DNA from: Echinostoma caproni
Lineage: Eukaryota; Platyhelminthes; Trematoda; Plagiorchiida; Echinostomatidae
DNA: 64,000 nucleotides
Direction: 5' to 3'
Assembly (NCBI GenBank): GCA_900618425.1
Contig: UZAN01039376.1
Location: 223,259-287,258, forward strand
In this document: piece after piece, positions 9,548-21,822 of the stretch
Position numbering within the stretch: the first letter of the stretch is position 1
Layout: every line of letters begins with the position of its first letter
Program-made: the position numbers and the translations under genes
Notes under the pieces: model-generated
The model's input: the letters and a program-made list of their open reading frames with translations, nothing else
Told to the model about the DNA's origin: nothing
The model's database searches: none

Positions 9548-12500
9548 ATAAAGGCATTTTTAAAGCGTAAACCTTGACTGTTTTCGTGTGCTGAATGTCA
9601 CCTGTTTTGGTTCTCTAAGCCTAACCCCTTGTCGATACCTCAGCTAGTGAGCCTAAAGAACCGTCGGCCATGCTACTTTCGAACCGGAAGCGATGTCTGT
9701 GAGGATTAAACTTGGTCACCTGACCTGCTGCCTGAATGTGAATCTGCATGTGTACCGAGGTGATCCATCAGAATTCATAACATCGGTGAAGAAACAATTC
9801 GATCACATTCACAACGCATTTGGTTTTTCAATTAAATCCAACAGTGCAATTGTAATCCATCTATTCATCCTACATCTCCGGTACACATGGACGTGATTCA
9901 GAGATGCGATTGAAACCGAGCTGTTTGGGATTAGATGTATTTGATAGGAATCGGTGAATACATGGACACTGCTCAATCCCCTATTTAGCGATCAACCTTC
10001 GAATCACGATGCATGAGGTTCTGTGTTGATGAATACTGAACACCTCCAGGGCAACAGATATCCTGGCAGGTGTCAGCCATACATGCTAAACAGATGGGTA
10101 TAGCTTTTTATTTCGCATCTCTATCATAACTTTCTCTTGTAGTTTTTGGATCCATTAAGCACTCCGAGTGAGCATGCTTGATGAAAACATCCCCTGTTCT
10201 GGATTTTTTCCACGAGTACGTTCCGCTAGAGCCATCTGATTTGATCGTACTGGAGTTGTGAAATAAAACACATGCTGACCAACAGTAAAACAGATGGGTT
10301 ATGCAAACTCGAAAACCGACTAGTCGGATGAGGGACCTGAAAAAAATAAACCCGTTGGATTTGATGGAATCATTTGGATAGATGTGATATTTAGTTCGAG
10401 AGAGTATAAGAACGGACGTGATGCTTACCAGCTAACCCGAGCGAGAGGTCACGGATGGATTGATGATGAGTGACAACAAGAGCATCACAAACATTACGAA
10501 CTAATGATCAGACAGTCTCGTGTCGGGTTAAGGAATCAAGGGTTAAGGGATCAATTTAATTGCAGAAAATGATCCAAGCAGATCGCAGAGGGGATCAGAG
10601 GGAATTTAACTGTTTAAGGCCACGAGTGAGAGGGACAAGATGAGGTGAAACGATGGAGGAATCGCAATGTTTGTACCTGTTTGTTTTAAATCAGCGATTG
10701 AGAAAATTAAACAAAGTGTTACCATCTCGCAACATTTGTCTTCTCTCTGTTTTGATGAAACAGATAAAGGGGACTAAATTCTCTCTGTCTCTCTCTCCAT
10801 ATATATACATATATAGATATATATATCATCCAACCCACATCCGGTGGCTTAAGATAGCAATAGTCAAAATGCTCTCCTATTATTGATACTAGATGAATGA
10901 TTTTGTTAATGTGGTAGAGTATTTTGATCCAACTGTACTTTTGCCATACCTTTCACTTCTATCTTATAAATTGGAAATACCATTGTGCAGAAACAGTTAT
11001 GGCATAGAGAGCTTTGATCAATCAACAGCTGTCTGAAGGGATATCGAAACTAGGAGAGGCTTGTCGGGATGTATTTGTGAACACTACATCTTTAGGCCCT
11101 CTTACAAACGACCGTAGGGTCCTAAACAGTGTTAATTGCAAGCAATCAAAGATTAAAGTTCTCTCAGTGCCTTTCACGAAGATGTTCACAATGTGACTAC
11201 AGAGCACTTGGTCGCAGAAGTAACGTTTCTCGACCGTCACAGCAATGCACAGCACGCCATTTGCAGAAGTTTAGTTTCGGAAAACAACCGGACTATTTTT
11301 CACTAATGTAAACTCATTTTAAATGCAATCTGTTTTCCATATCATTGTTGGTTATCATGCTCTTCAAAGGGTTGTAACCAGTGTGCTCAGATCCCTAAGA
11401 TTGGAGGTTCAAAACCGATCAATACCATTCAACTGGGGTTTTAGGCAGCTTCACGGTAGTTTGATGTAGTCTCACACTTGTCCTGCTGATTACTCCTTCA
11501 GCTCACTACAGCCAGGTTACAGGACTTAGTTAGTTGGTTCCCCGCAAACGAATGGGAGGTTATTATGACTACGGGGTTCTCTCCTTCTAGTATTCGTAAA
11601 GCTGCAGTGTACAATAAAATAGTCAAAAACATTTGACTATGTCACATTAGGTGTGTGCGTTTGAAGCATTTCAGTTCATGTATTTTGCCAATTCGTCTTG
11701 AAACTATAAAAATATGAGACCAAATTAGTCCAAGTGAACTTTCTACACCACGACTAAAAACTTTACACTCTTTAATGGTTTTCCAATCAGGTAGATTTCC
11801 GAGCATTAGTGGAGACTTGGTAAATATGCACATGCACTTCCGAAGATGTGTGTGCACTTGACAAAGTTTTGGCGAATCGACCTTGAACTTCAAATGTACC
11901 AATTTCATACACATACCTTGGGCTATTCAGTCCTGTCTGGAGCCTTTAAAGAGTGGTTTGACACGGGCGATGACAGAGTTGATAAGATACCTCGTCTAAT
12001 CATTTGATAAAATCAGTGTCAAATTCTGTCTATCCAGTTTATCATGCCCCTGCATCTGAGATGCACTACAATATCGGAACTTCAGTTGTCTATCCGAAAG
12101 TGCTTCACTCAGGTCTACACAGGACGATTCGTCCAACGCATCTTTGGTAATTGTAAGACCTCGAATTGCGTGGATTTCAGATTTGCATTCCTTAAAGTCA
12201 GAATTTCATTATCTTAACTTTGACCTTCTTTCCCCCTGGCCCTATAGTTACCCAGTTTTTGCTTCAAACGTAACCATTTCATGTTATCATCAACATTTTA
12301 TTTGGTAAGGTGATTGGTTTTGCCGTTTAAATGAACCTAAAAATTGTTAATCAAACCCTCACCACCCTCCATTATGGACTACTTACCGGTATGTTTCTTC
12401 CGACGGATCGTTGAATTTCGCGTCAGTTTATCTTCCTGTTCCACTGTTCAAACTTATGATAGGATTTTAAGATTGCTTGTTTACGACTGAATAAGATACT

Positions 12501-12626
12501 ACTAAAAATTGGTAGCTAATCTTCGATACTCTGGTACATTTAATAGTGATGGAATGAAATCACATGTTTTTTTCCTTTTTCAACAGTAAATAGGCCAACT
12601 TTTGGTTGTTAATTTAATTCTTAACC
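9548..12626. other. Non-coding stretch
   Basis: Mostly unassigned. A purine-rich block runs about 10390-10650. A tRNA-like segment at 11364-11415 has a perfect box B (GGTTCAAAACC) but no clear box A or family member. A plus-strand frame near 11035-11190 reads QLSEGISKLGEACRDVFVNT, which is helical but not identifiable. None is strong enough for its own entry. Confidence 0.4.
10781..10827. repeat. CT then AT microsatellite
   Basis: A short CT run followed by interrupted TA/CA dinucleotides. Confidence 0.9.
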
Positions 12627-12663
<37 letters not shown>

Positions 12664-12664
12664 G
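12627..12664. repeat. (AT)n microsatellite
   Basis: About 38 bases of AT repeat with one GT interruption, lying 26 bases upstream of the recognisable part of PLE-G. Confidence 0.95.
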
Positions 12665-12689
12665 TAGTCACCAATGAGCATTGTTTTGT

Positions 12690-12965
12690 GGCACGAGGTT
12701 CGTGAATAGCTCCCTACGTGGCCGATCACTGGAACGATTACGTCTGTCCCCTGTGTAGTGGTTGAACACCTAGCTGAAACAAACAACGCTGGGGACGTGA
12801 CCGAGACTTTCCACCCTCCATATAAAGCTTATATGCGATTCTCGAGGCGGGTTCGCTGTTGGATACTAGCCGCAGCAGAACCGGTGGGAATTCGCTTGAA
12901 CACAGCACTCTGTTCGCCCAAAAGCAATTTGCGCAAACGCTAAAACCACCCATTCCGCCCCTCTC
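12690..12965 (+). pseudogene. Penelope-like element C-terminal remnant (PLE-G)
   Basis: Plus-strand remnant of the GIY-YIG tail of a PLE. One frame reads HEVRE, stop, LPTWPITGTITSV, then VVEHLAETNNAGDVTETFHP (the usual SSIVxHLxxTGHxVD block). It continues RVRCWILAAAEPVGIRLNTA, the AEAVGIRL block. A one-base shift then gives LFAQKQFAQTLKPP (normally LCxQKxFVxxLxLPW). The 3' flank is C-rich, as after other PLE ends in this window. The CxCG and YIG motifs are lost upstream, where the AT repeat lies. Confidence 0.85.
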
Positions 12966-15499
12966 CCGCACACACACCGTACGATGAGTAATCTCGATGA
13001 TCGGATGAGTGGACAAACAATGAATTGATCATAGTGAATCTGATTCTCAGTCTCATGAGGAAATCGTTTCTAGCAATCAATGATGTGACGTAATTGTATT
13101 TCATTTATTTTCAAGTCGATTTTATTTCTTAGTAGTGATATATACGCGATATGGAGCCGTTGTGGAACGCCCAACAAAGCAGTGCATGTATTGATTTTAC
13201 AAAAAAATTCAAATCGCTTCGCCCATCCGTTTTGCAATGGATTTACCTCACTCTTGGCCGACGAGTAATTCAGTAGGCGCAGAAAGCTGATCTACCGATC
13301 TAGATTTCCAATGAAGTTCGTTTTACCTGTAAAACGAAGTAAATACCCATTCCGCTTAACGAGTTAGAAGGTGAATAAATACTGAGTGCCATGTTGTTGG
13401 CCTCTTGCCGAAACCAATCTGGATATCGGAAAATGTATTGTACTCATAAGAGGGGTTTTGATAACTGCTACTCCCAAAATACATTCCCGGAAGTCATAGT
13501 TTTCCCAGTTGAAGGTTAGTATATCTTCTCACTAGAGGTTGGTAGTAGAACACGTTCCCACGTCATTGATTTTTAATTTAATTCTAGAGGGGTCAAATTC
13601 AATGTCAAATTGATTCCCTTGCCGCGGAGTAGCTGGGATTTCTATTTTAATCGAAAAATGTTCAATGTATCTGGAACAGGGATACGTTAGTTGTTTCGAC
13701 ATTGGTCGTCAGTGGTTCGGGTGAAGAAACTGGCTAATTCCGTTGAATAGTCAACTCGGTGAACTCCATGAAAAAGTGGCTACCTCCAGTGCGCAAAAAT
13801 GAATTAGGGTAAAAAGAACATGAATGAGATGAAAGTGCAATACATGTATCAACTCTATGGATCATTTTTATAAATAAACTCTAGGTATGTCTTTTACTAT
13901 GACTTCATTATTTTGCAACTGATGATGATGAGAAATGGTACATTCTTAAGGCGTTCGATCAATAGAAGCAAAGACATAATATATCAAATAACATCAGATA
14001 TTCTGCGTCTGATATAGAGCAATATCACATTGAATCCCATGGCTGATGATGGAAAAACAAAGCAGTGAGAGGAAAAAATGTGATAAAAATCAGGATGTTG
14101 CACAAGTTTGACCAATACCTATATATATATATATATAATATATATATATATATATCATGATATATTGACATGAATACAAACTGTTTCCCGCAACCTTTAG
14201 AGCATCTCCTATACTTTGAACTATCTGAACGTGATGTTTTCCGATTGCCCGAAAACGTTAACGATGAGAACATCTTGAAGGAAACATATAAAGTACAAAT
14301 GGTTATTTCTACCTATGATTGCCTGATAGAAAAAAACAATTATTTCCTAAGTGCAGATCACAAAAACGGTGGATGGGCAAATTTTATCAATGCCTATTTG
14401 ATGCAGTGTTTGCTTGTAGTAAACTCGGGAGTAAGCTACGCGGTTAGTGTTTCAGATCAGTAACCCCGAAGCTTCCTAGTTTCAACCCCGTTAGATTTGG
14501 TTGATGGGCAATGAGGCTGATTTTGAATGGAAATTCGGAAGATGCGAAGTCTCTGTAATCGTTTCGTTGTTGAGTGATAAATAGCATTCTACATTTTCCG
14601 CGAATATAGACTCATCTTTGGTACATTGTCCTGAGAAATGGGGAAAATAGGACACCACGCCATTGCTTTGTCAGATCATCTATTTATTTTTCTTGATTCA
14701 GTTGAAAACTGATTGTGAACTAGGTGCAACCAATGTCAACATTTATATTCAATACAGAATTCATCAAATCGCTTGCCATGCCATTCCGAACCTTCATACG
14801 TGTTTCCGGTGTTTTTCAACCTTGCTTATTACTCCTTTCTCACATTGCTTCAAGTTTCTTAGATTGAATTATGTAATATTTGATTTTGATACGAAAACTT
14901 CAAGAATAGCTGTCACCTATGGGACCTACTTCGAACAATATGAATCTAATAGCTCAATCAAAACTGTAAAAAAATCTATCAGCTACAGCACAGGTATCAT
15001 CACTATGGTACACTAATGTATCGGTCTGCTGAAAGTTTCATACAAATTGCTTTCCAATACGGTCTGAGTTACTATTTATGCAATATCCTAAGTTCACGAT
15101 TTTTCGGAGTTTTAATCTATTTTCACATAGTTGAAATAGAGCACTTTAGAATACACTGGTACTGGCCAAGCTGGTGAGACACAGGTTTTCCCACAGATGC
15201 TTATGAACAAAAAGAAAACGCAAGGAAAATTCTTATCTATAGATCGCTTTAGGTATTGACAAATGTACGCGGATTATTCAATAGATTGGACACAAGAAAG
15301 CGTTTATCCGAGGTAATAATTGAAGCCTGTCCGGCTGCTCTTCGAAAAAGTACAGGAAAAAAGTAAAAAGCTCAATCCTGGTCAACAGTGAACACCGGAT
15401 TGACCCAAACAGATCACTACAATGTTTCATCACAGTCAGTAAAAGTCGCAACAAAGGATTAACTGAGTAGGTCAGGATAACTGCAAAGTGCGTGACAAA
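12966..15499. other. Non-coding stretch
   Basis: No exon or transposon remnant recognised. Plus-strand frames of about 100 codons (14170-14463, 14663-15016) lack usable splice sites and look like chance openness. Confidence 0.45.
14120..14155. repeat. (AT)n microsatellite
   Basis: About 36 bases of AT repeat with a single AA interruption near the middle. Confidence 0.95.
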
Positions 15500-16190
15500 A
15501 TGGTTAAAGAAACCGGAGTCGTACAAGCAAGTTACTCTGGTTCAAACGCTGTCATTACCATGAACCTAGAATGTATTACATCATATTTTAATATGACACC
15601 TTTCTCCATTCTCTCCCACTTCCTTATTCACCACATTTGGTTCACGATTTACACCAGTTTTATTCATTCCTAACTGACATGTCACGTCACCTCCTAAAGC
15701 CTCAGTATTTTCGGGTAAGAGTGTCTCAGGTTGGGGCTGGCCACCCGTCCCTTGCTCCTCGTGAAATGCTCCCATGCATTCAAACGTCACAAGAAGGCTC
15801 TGCGGAGAAAACAGTACTCACTGCCTTCTTGTGGCTGAGGTGTTTCCCACCAAAGTGAGAAGACGAAAAGCCAATAACTGGAGGTACAATCGGGTTGGTG
15901 AATCACTGGCAGTTCACCTAAGAGACTTGGCTACAAATTCTGATTCGAAACCAACATAGAGGAGACGTACGGCGCAAACTATCTTGGTTGTAAAGTATCA
16001 CCTGTTCGATTGGGTATCCAGGTTTTTTGGGCATCGTGGACGTTTGATCTCATCCCAATGGTGTATGATCCTGAATTAAGTGCTGTTTTCAAACACCACC
16101 AGGCTGTCTTGCGAGTTAGATTATCGTTGGTCAAAGGCTCCCATTAGGACTTCCCGCTTTGGTCTTGCCAACTCTACAGCATCACGCTCG
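15500..16190 (+). repeat. Dispersed repeat R1, copy 1 (longest)
   Basis: About 690 bases sharing long collinear stretches with 48868-49290 (+) and with the reverse complement of 60560-60905. Shared landmarks in order are GTGTCTCAGGTT, CTCGTGAAATGCTCC, a GAGGTGTTTCCCACC-like block, AAAGCCAA, GGTGAA...GCAGTTCACC and a CTTGGACGTTTGA-like block. The left part (15516-15640) also matches 60232-60400 in the same orientation. No tRNA head, LTR ends or coding frame was found. It may be part of a longer LINE or an unclassified element. Confidence 0.7.
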
Positions 16191-16895
16191 CGAGCAAATC
16201 AGATGAGATCATTTAGTAGTAAAAAATTATATGGAGATGGCTGGAGATATATATATCTATTTCTTGGTGTTTGTTCTTATGCATCGATGAGAATAGTTTA
16301 CGATGTGACAGAGTGACTTTATCAAAACTCGATCTCTCGACTCGTGGCACATTAAGCCTCACTTAGGGGAAATCGGTATCCTTTTATCCTTATAACATAC
16401 GTATAAAAAAATCCACTTTTAGTTGGAAGTTTATCAGCTTAACATTCGAAAACATCAGAATTCTCGATTTGAACGACAACAGAAGGCTTACAATTTGTAA
16501 GTTAATTAAACATAGGGCTCCAGTTTGTGCAACCATGAACAGAAAAATTGTATTGACGCCATGGTATGACATCAACGGTTTCATTCTATTCTTTCCTCAT
16601 ATTCTGTTCCCTTCAGCATCTGAAACGATACTTCTGGAATAGAGTCCAAGAGTTCACCAATTAGATCGCATTCGTACGTTTTGTTAGGCGCGTACTACAC
16701 CCTTGTCGCCTACGTCCACTTCTGTGTTAGCTCCCTTGTTCTTTCTTCCATTAGAAAAAAAGGATTTTTCAACTACCTCCAGATACAAGCTCGTAAGAAA
16801 ACTAACTGTATTCGAATTGGAATCAGTTCAAGCATGAAAAATATTGGATTAAATGAGATCCCATTGCTTCTTCACCCCAGGGATGTGTTTTGGAA
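16191..16895. other. Non-coding stretch
   Basis: Nothing recognisable. A minus-strand frame at 16584-16390 is unsupported. Confidence 0.45.
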
Positions 16896-17006
16896 TTCCA
16901 TTACCACCGCCTGACTTCCTCATTGAGTGTTGAATGGCAGCCCTTGATTGTCCGCTTCCTCCTTCTCGAAAATTCTATCTTTGTATATTCAATAAAAGGA
17001 AGTAAA
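16896..17006 (+). repeat. SINE-B fragment (3' half)
   Basis: Starts at CCACCGCCTGACTTCC and keeps the GGCAGCC...TCCGCTTCC variant of the family stem and an AATAAAAGGAAGTA tail. The tRNA-like head is missing, as expected for 5'-truncated insertion or later deletion. Confidence 0.75.
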
Positions 17007-17351
17007 ATGAAGATGAAAAAGAAGATTATCGGGTGTAAAGCGGTGACTTGACATAATTGTAACTGGGACATTTTCTTTCAGATCGGACAAGAAGAAGAAG
17101 CATCTAAACATGTTTGATTTTTATAGAAAGGATTATATGTTTCTATTCGTTGAAATCTTTTACAATATTCCCATATACACTGATCACATGACACGTCCAA
17201 TGTAGCCCCGCAGTTCCGCATGCACGGCACGCGACTAGGTCGGATGAGGCGAATGAAATCTAGCACTAATCGGATGCCGCAGGCAAGACGTGGTTTAATC
17301 CCACGCCGGTTAACAGAATTCGGCTCGGTAATCTGTACGCTGAGGCTTAAC

Positions 17352-17432
17352 CTGCGCCGCGAATGTGCGCAGTCGTTCTGTGTGCTATGTTCTGATCACA
17401 CACACAAATCAACTGGTAATCCGAGGGGGCAC
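17352..17432 (-). CDS. Internal exon 3 of an unknown minus-strand gene
   Basis: The acceptor is the strongest in the window: a long CT tract reading CTTTCCTCTTTCTCTCCAG just upstream of 17432. The exon is entered with GT, which completes a glycine codon left by the exon ending at 17506. It reads APSDYQLICVCDQNIAHRTT and then AHIRGA. A plausible donor (GCAG|GTTAAG) follows 17352. If that donor is not used, the frame stops one codon later and this is the last exon. Residues include two close cysteines but suggest no family. The 73-base intron to the previous exon is short, as is common in flatworms. Confidence 0.45.
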
Positions 17433-17505
17433 CTGGAGAGAAAGAGGAAAGAGATAATCAGAACGTGGCGTGCAAATGAGAAATTCAACCGCAGGGCATT
17501 CTTAC

Positions 17506-17591
17506 CATGGTCATCTATCCGACCAGAGAGCCCAGAACCAGGAACATTATGAAACGGGATCTGTAACGGCCACATCGGAGTAAACACCAGC
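17506..17591 (-). CDS. Internal exon 2 of the same unknown gene
   Basis: Acceptor AAATTAG ends at 17592 and donor CATG|GTAAGA follows 17506. The exon is entered after one base and reads LVFTPMWPLQIPFHNVPGSG, then LSGRIDDH, leaving one base. That phase joins exon 3 exactly. It also receives two bases from the exon ending at 17970, which does end with two spare bases. Matching phase at both junctions is the main evidence that this is a real gene and not chance openness. Confidence 0.45.
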
Positions 17592-17969
17592 CTAATTTCA
17601 AATATTTTCAGGGTCATTTAGTCTGAAATTTTGCTTTCCCCGATTGTACCTCGTTCGAATAAATCAGAAGCGGTTCCACGAAAATTATAATGAGATAGAA
17701 AAAGTTAGTTGACGAATAAACGGGTTCGGGCTAAATCCATCGGCAAGTCTCGCTGGTATTTACGAACAAAGTTTGACTGACACGGGTCACTTAGTTTGTT
17801 GGAATGAGGTTATCTAAACGATCCGCATATTCTGAATAAGAAAAATCAAAATGTATAAATCCAATGTAACGGTGCTAGGTCAAGCAGCTTCTTTCCTGTC
17901 GAGGGTGTACCGGTTAACTGGTCTAATCTTATCAAATGAAAACCTGATTAAGAACTTATCAACTGCCAC

Positions 17970-18320
17970 CTGAGTGTCAGTTTGGTCATGGTCAAATAGG
18001 TGACCCCGAATGAAACTGGATACCGCGAATGCACTGTCCCATAAGCATCACATTTCGCGTGATAATCCCTATCACATTTGGTCAGCGGCGTAGCAAAGCA
18101 ACCGAGAAAGATTGTGCTGCTCAGCTCCTTATGGAAAAAAAGGAATCTCCGAGTATTATCACTTTTGGGACTGGTTGTTCTACTCATATGCGAATGAATC
18201 GTGCGGTCACAATTGCACCTCAGTTTGGTCGTCCAGAGCTGTTGATAATTGGGCACGAATATATCAAAACACAACTGTTGTGATGGTAAATTCACACCAG
18301 TTTGAACAATAAATCTTCTG
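17970..18320 (-). CDS. Internal exon 1 of the same unknown gene
   Basis: Contains the longest sound frame of the group, 116 codons plus partial codons at both ends. Acceptor GATTTTCTAG ends at 18321 and a weaker donor (CTCAG|GTGGCA) follows 17970. It opens RRFIVQTGVNLPSQQLCFDI and contains LRCNCDRT, LGCFATPLTKCDRDYHAKCD and VTYLTMTKL. Seven cysteines would suit an extracellular domain, but I cannot assign a family. The opposite strand is also open here, which lowers certainty. No start codon context or upstream exon was found. Confidence 0.4.
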
Positions 18321-19399
18321 CTAGAAAATCTCAGGTACGTAAAGATTTTGGATGCCATTTATTACACGTCAGGACAAACCCATATACTTTTTCTGAAATT
18401 CATGCAAATTATTCATCGAATCTCAGCAATTGGGGAAATGAATTGTAGAGTAATTTATAAGATAAATAAAACGCTTTTCATTACACTTTCCTTCATGTTT
18501 CCATATGAACCTCTTTAACTTAGCATTCTGAATAAATTGTTCCTCTCACCAATATCTTAAGTGGATAAAATACGCGAGATTCATTTAATCTCCTCATTAG
18601 TTAACGTAAAGCAAACAGATAAATACAAACAAAAACTAAAAAAATTACTTACTTTTATTAAATACACAATGATACAATTTCAAGGAGGGGGAAGCGGCCA
18701 ATCAAAGGGCTGTCATACAACACAGACATCGGGAAAGTTAGGCGGTGGTGGTGACGATACCACCGGACCACCATCGCCCATATATACATACATACAAATA
18801 TACATATATACATACATACATACATACATATATACATACATACGTACATACATACATGCATATATTGGGAGTATCGGGTTGATCAATTTTAGTGAATGAA
18901 CGTGCAAAAGAAAACAGGTGACTAAACGCAGAAGAAGACGGTCAACTCCAAATTATGTGGATTGATTGTATCAAAACCTTTGGTTCGCATTAGGTAAATG
19001 ATGTAATCAAATAAGCACCGCTTCCATAATTTCCAAAATTATAGCACTGCGATTACATACCAGTGGTTTGCAACTGTTTGCGACTGTTTTATTTGTCATG
19101 ACATGTTTTGTACCGAATGTGACAGGCTAACCGGTGGTTATCGGCCGCGTCATCGATTTTGCCAATCCGTTTGGAAGGTTTGAATATTCCCATGACAGTA
19201 TTGAGAAAACGAGTCAGTGAGCGAACAGCTGTTTTCAGGTATTCCTAGTCGCGCTCTTACATATGACATAGTGGAAAAATGCTTACCTAATGGTGGTCAT
19301 TGGCTCAATTCAAGGTCATTAAGAACGTTTAGCGTGTTGGCTGATGTGACCTTTCCCCACTTGGGTCATTTGACATGTCATGTGCTGTCTTCGTTTTCA
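18321..19399. other. Non-coding stretch with microsatellite
   Basis: Apart from the CATA repeat, no coding block. The 3' flank of the PLE-I remnant occupies the right end and shows no clear boundary. Confidence 0.45.
18779..18867. repeat. (CATA)n tetranucleotide microsatellite
   Basis: About 90 bases of CATA units with scattered TA and CG variants. The artificial-looking Y/I/H-rich and M/Y/C-rich open frames across it are products of the repeat. Confidence 0.95.
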
Positions 19400-20020
19400 C
19401 ACCCAGCCAAGGCAATTGAACCAGTCATTTTTGGACACAGGTTGGGGCCTGATAAGCGAATGACGATTGCATCGGGCATAGCTACTGTTCGGCATTGCGA
19501 AGGCCATCCTGGTGGTTAGTTCTGTCTGTTTGCTGCGCCTCAACTTCCGGTGAACTGGTATACATCGTGTGAGACAGAACCGGTTTGCCAGTCATGCTTA
19601 GGTTAATCTTGATCAAATATGTGATCCCAGGCGAGTTTGGGTTGAGCAGCTGTATGCATGGCCTATGTGTGGTCTAGAGCTGATTGCAAACTTCGACTCA
19701 CATTATTGTAACTGTCATCACTTTTGAACGCAAGCTTTATATAGATAACCCTTTTACCAACGCTTTGATTTCAGTTAACTTTTGCCTATGGTCTATGATG
19801 GTAGTAGTCTACTGTGGTGGATGATTACGGAGATGTTTATGAACCTTTCTGCGTAACCATTGCTGTACACTGTTTTTCTCAGGGAATCTTCGTCTTCTTG
19901 TAGTTCATCTAGAGAACAAATGATTCTCACCGAGTGCCACAAAACTATGATAAGCCAATGTTTGTAAACCATAGGGGGTATGCTGAAACATGTGGGTATT
20001 ACCCATTCCATCGGACGTCG
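19400..20020 (-). pseudogene. Penelope-like element remnant (PLE-I)
   Basis: On the minus strand from 20020 one frame reads RRPMEWVIPTCFSIPPMVYK (the thumb block seen elsewhere as FTSFVPMxYK). It continues CSLDELQEDEDSLRKTVYSN and GYAERFI, the PLE linker that normally precedes the nuclease. After shifts come VYQFTGS, stop, GAA (about 19565-19530, entry of the GIY-YIG domain), DAIVIRLSGPNLC and VQK, stop, LVQLPW ending near 19407. The catalytic GRTxRRL helix is deleted. The plus-strand frame 19217-19519 is only a shadow of it. Confidence 0.85.
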
Positions 20021-21726
20021 GAATTTTAAGAACCGGACACAGAAATGAAAAGCTCACAGTACACACTCTGCAGAGTAATCCCAATGAACTAGTGGGAACA
20101 AATTTTAAAGTTATCCATAGTCCTGCAATCCTGGAATAAACTGATCGGATCCACTGTGAAGTAAACGAAAACTCAAACCATTGAGGGGAGAATAAAAAAT
20201 GAATTGAAATACCCAAGAGGCAATGATTAAACAGATATCCAATGAAACCCCAAAATGGCTTGAACCGATGCGACCGGACAATTTACGGGTGAATAATGTT
20301 TCCGAATAAAACCACGGTGATCTGATCTGCCATAAAGTATTATAAGCGAAGAGTAAATATCATAATGGACCAATATAACTATCAATTTAGTTTACAAACA
20401 ATGGACTTGAGATCCGGTATGCATTTACCAAGACGAAATGATATTCCAACGCGTGTAGGAGGTTAATTCAAGATGTTTTCGCCATAGGATCTTCATTAAT
20501 TCTCCAAGTTGTTGAAATTTATCTTCGATCTCGAAATTTTTGTTTCCGTATTGGAACCAGCGCCCAAAAAAATTTGAATAGGAGTTTAGAAGTAAAATAT
20601 TACTCGTCCTCAACTTCACTAGAGAAATAATGTGAGAAATTCCTTGAAGCTGACACTGGGACGGTGTAAATGCACGAAATTTTCCAGTTGCGATTTATCT
20701 CTTATTCACTGCTGTGTGGTAGTGTGGGCTGGGTGTTGTTCATTTGCAATGGTGGTCCTTCAAATGTTATCATCACGCACAGACTACCAACACAAACTGA
20801 ACTCAGACTTATATGAAATACGACGTAGGCACTACATTCCACGGTTAACCCAACGGTTTATACATATTCAGTATGCATCAGGCTGCNNNNGGCTGCGGTT
20901 TCGTTCGCGTTAGAGCTCATCAGTTGCATGCATCTATCGTCCAGTCTGTTATACTTTATCTCACTCATTTATCGGTCCCAAGGAACGATCATCAAATGAA
21001 TTTGGATACCATTAAATGTAATTCAAGCTGCTGTTCCTACCTTCATTATGCATTCTACCTCTTCATCATCATTGCCTTTTTCGGAACATCGTATCACTAA
21101 GGCGTTTGTGTTCACATGTACTCCAAAGTACCAGTGACGATATTTTCTCGCTACCAACTCCATCCTCAATGAATGAATAACGTATGCTTTCGACTTGACT
21201 TGTATCGTTAAAAGTTCACATCTATTCAAACGCAACTGGCTCATTTATGTGTCCAACCGAGGGACAGACACTGACAGAATCTACTCAATGAAGATAAGAA
21301 AGTAACCGGGGAGTTTTCGAGCAAAACAAGTCAAATATTGTAGACGAGATAATTTGAGTGTCCAGAATGGGTTTATTGTCGAAAAACATCGCCAAGCTAG
21401 GCGGTTGTTGTCGAGTAGTAAAGGTCTTCACAATATAGCTCCGGGGTGTTGGGAGGAACTACTCACATTTGTGATTAGTAGGTCACAAAGCTGGTGATTT
21501 ATTTCAACCATCAAAAATCAACAAAATCACCGAGGCTGAACTGCGGTATCTCAGAGAATAATTATCGACTGCTTCATTCATAACCCGTTGTGCGTTGCCA
21601 GGAACTGCGATGGTATGTTTCCGATGAGATTTCATTGTTATGTATGCCAATTTAGTGATGCTTCGTCTGTAATCGTCAGTAAACAACTGTCCTCGACCGA
21701 GCACCGCCTTTTGAAGTTATAACACG
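20021..21726. other. Non-coding stretch with small sequence gap
   Basis: No element recognised. Upstream parts of PLE-I may extend to about 20200 but are too eroded to place. Four Ns at 20887-20890 sit between two GGCTGC-like blocks, suggesting a small unresolved repeat. Confidence 0.4.
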
Positions 21727-21822
21727 GGGATTTGTTCGAAACCAATCAGCATCATTTGGTATTCCTAACTCAATACGGCAGCGCTTTGGTCGGACGCTTC
21801 CTCTTTCCTGAAAACTGCATCT
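21727..21822 (+). repeat. SINE-B fragment
   Basis: Box-B-like TTGTTCGAAACC at about 21732 followed by a body matching the 46.2 kb copy, including the stem variant GGCAGCGCTTTGGTCGGACGC and CTTCCTCTTTCCTGAAAAC. The box A end is not recognisable. Confidence 0.65.

Noticed and set aside
11035..11190. Frame reading QLSEGISKLGEACRDVFVNT, considered as a talin-like helical exon
   Set aside because: Only about 20 residues look helical, there is no clean donor, and the resemblance cannot be tested by eye.
11364..11520. tRNA gene or SINE based on GGTTCAAAACC
   Set aside because: Box B is perfect but box A, an acceptor stem and any second copy are missing.
17220..17552. 110-codon arginine-rich plus-strand frame
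   Set aside because: It overlaps the phase-consistent minus-strand exons 2 and 3 and their 73-base intron, and has no splice sites of its own.
18561..18907. Open frames on both strands across the CATA microsatellite
   Set aside because: Peptides are periodic Y/T/I/H or M/Y/V/C runs generated by the tandem repeat.
19217..19519. 100-codon plus-strand frame with apparent upstream acceptor
   Set aside because: It is the antisense shadow of PLE-I, whose minus-strand blocks explain the sequence fully.
19905..20216. 103-codon minus-strand frame with a GTGAGA donor, first taken as a host exon
   Set aside because: The overlapping minus-strand frame reads PLE thumb and linker blocks, so the openness and the donor are incidental.
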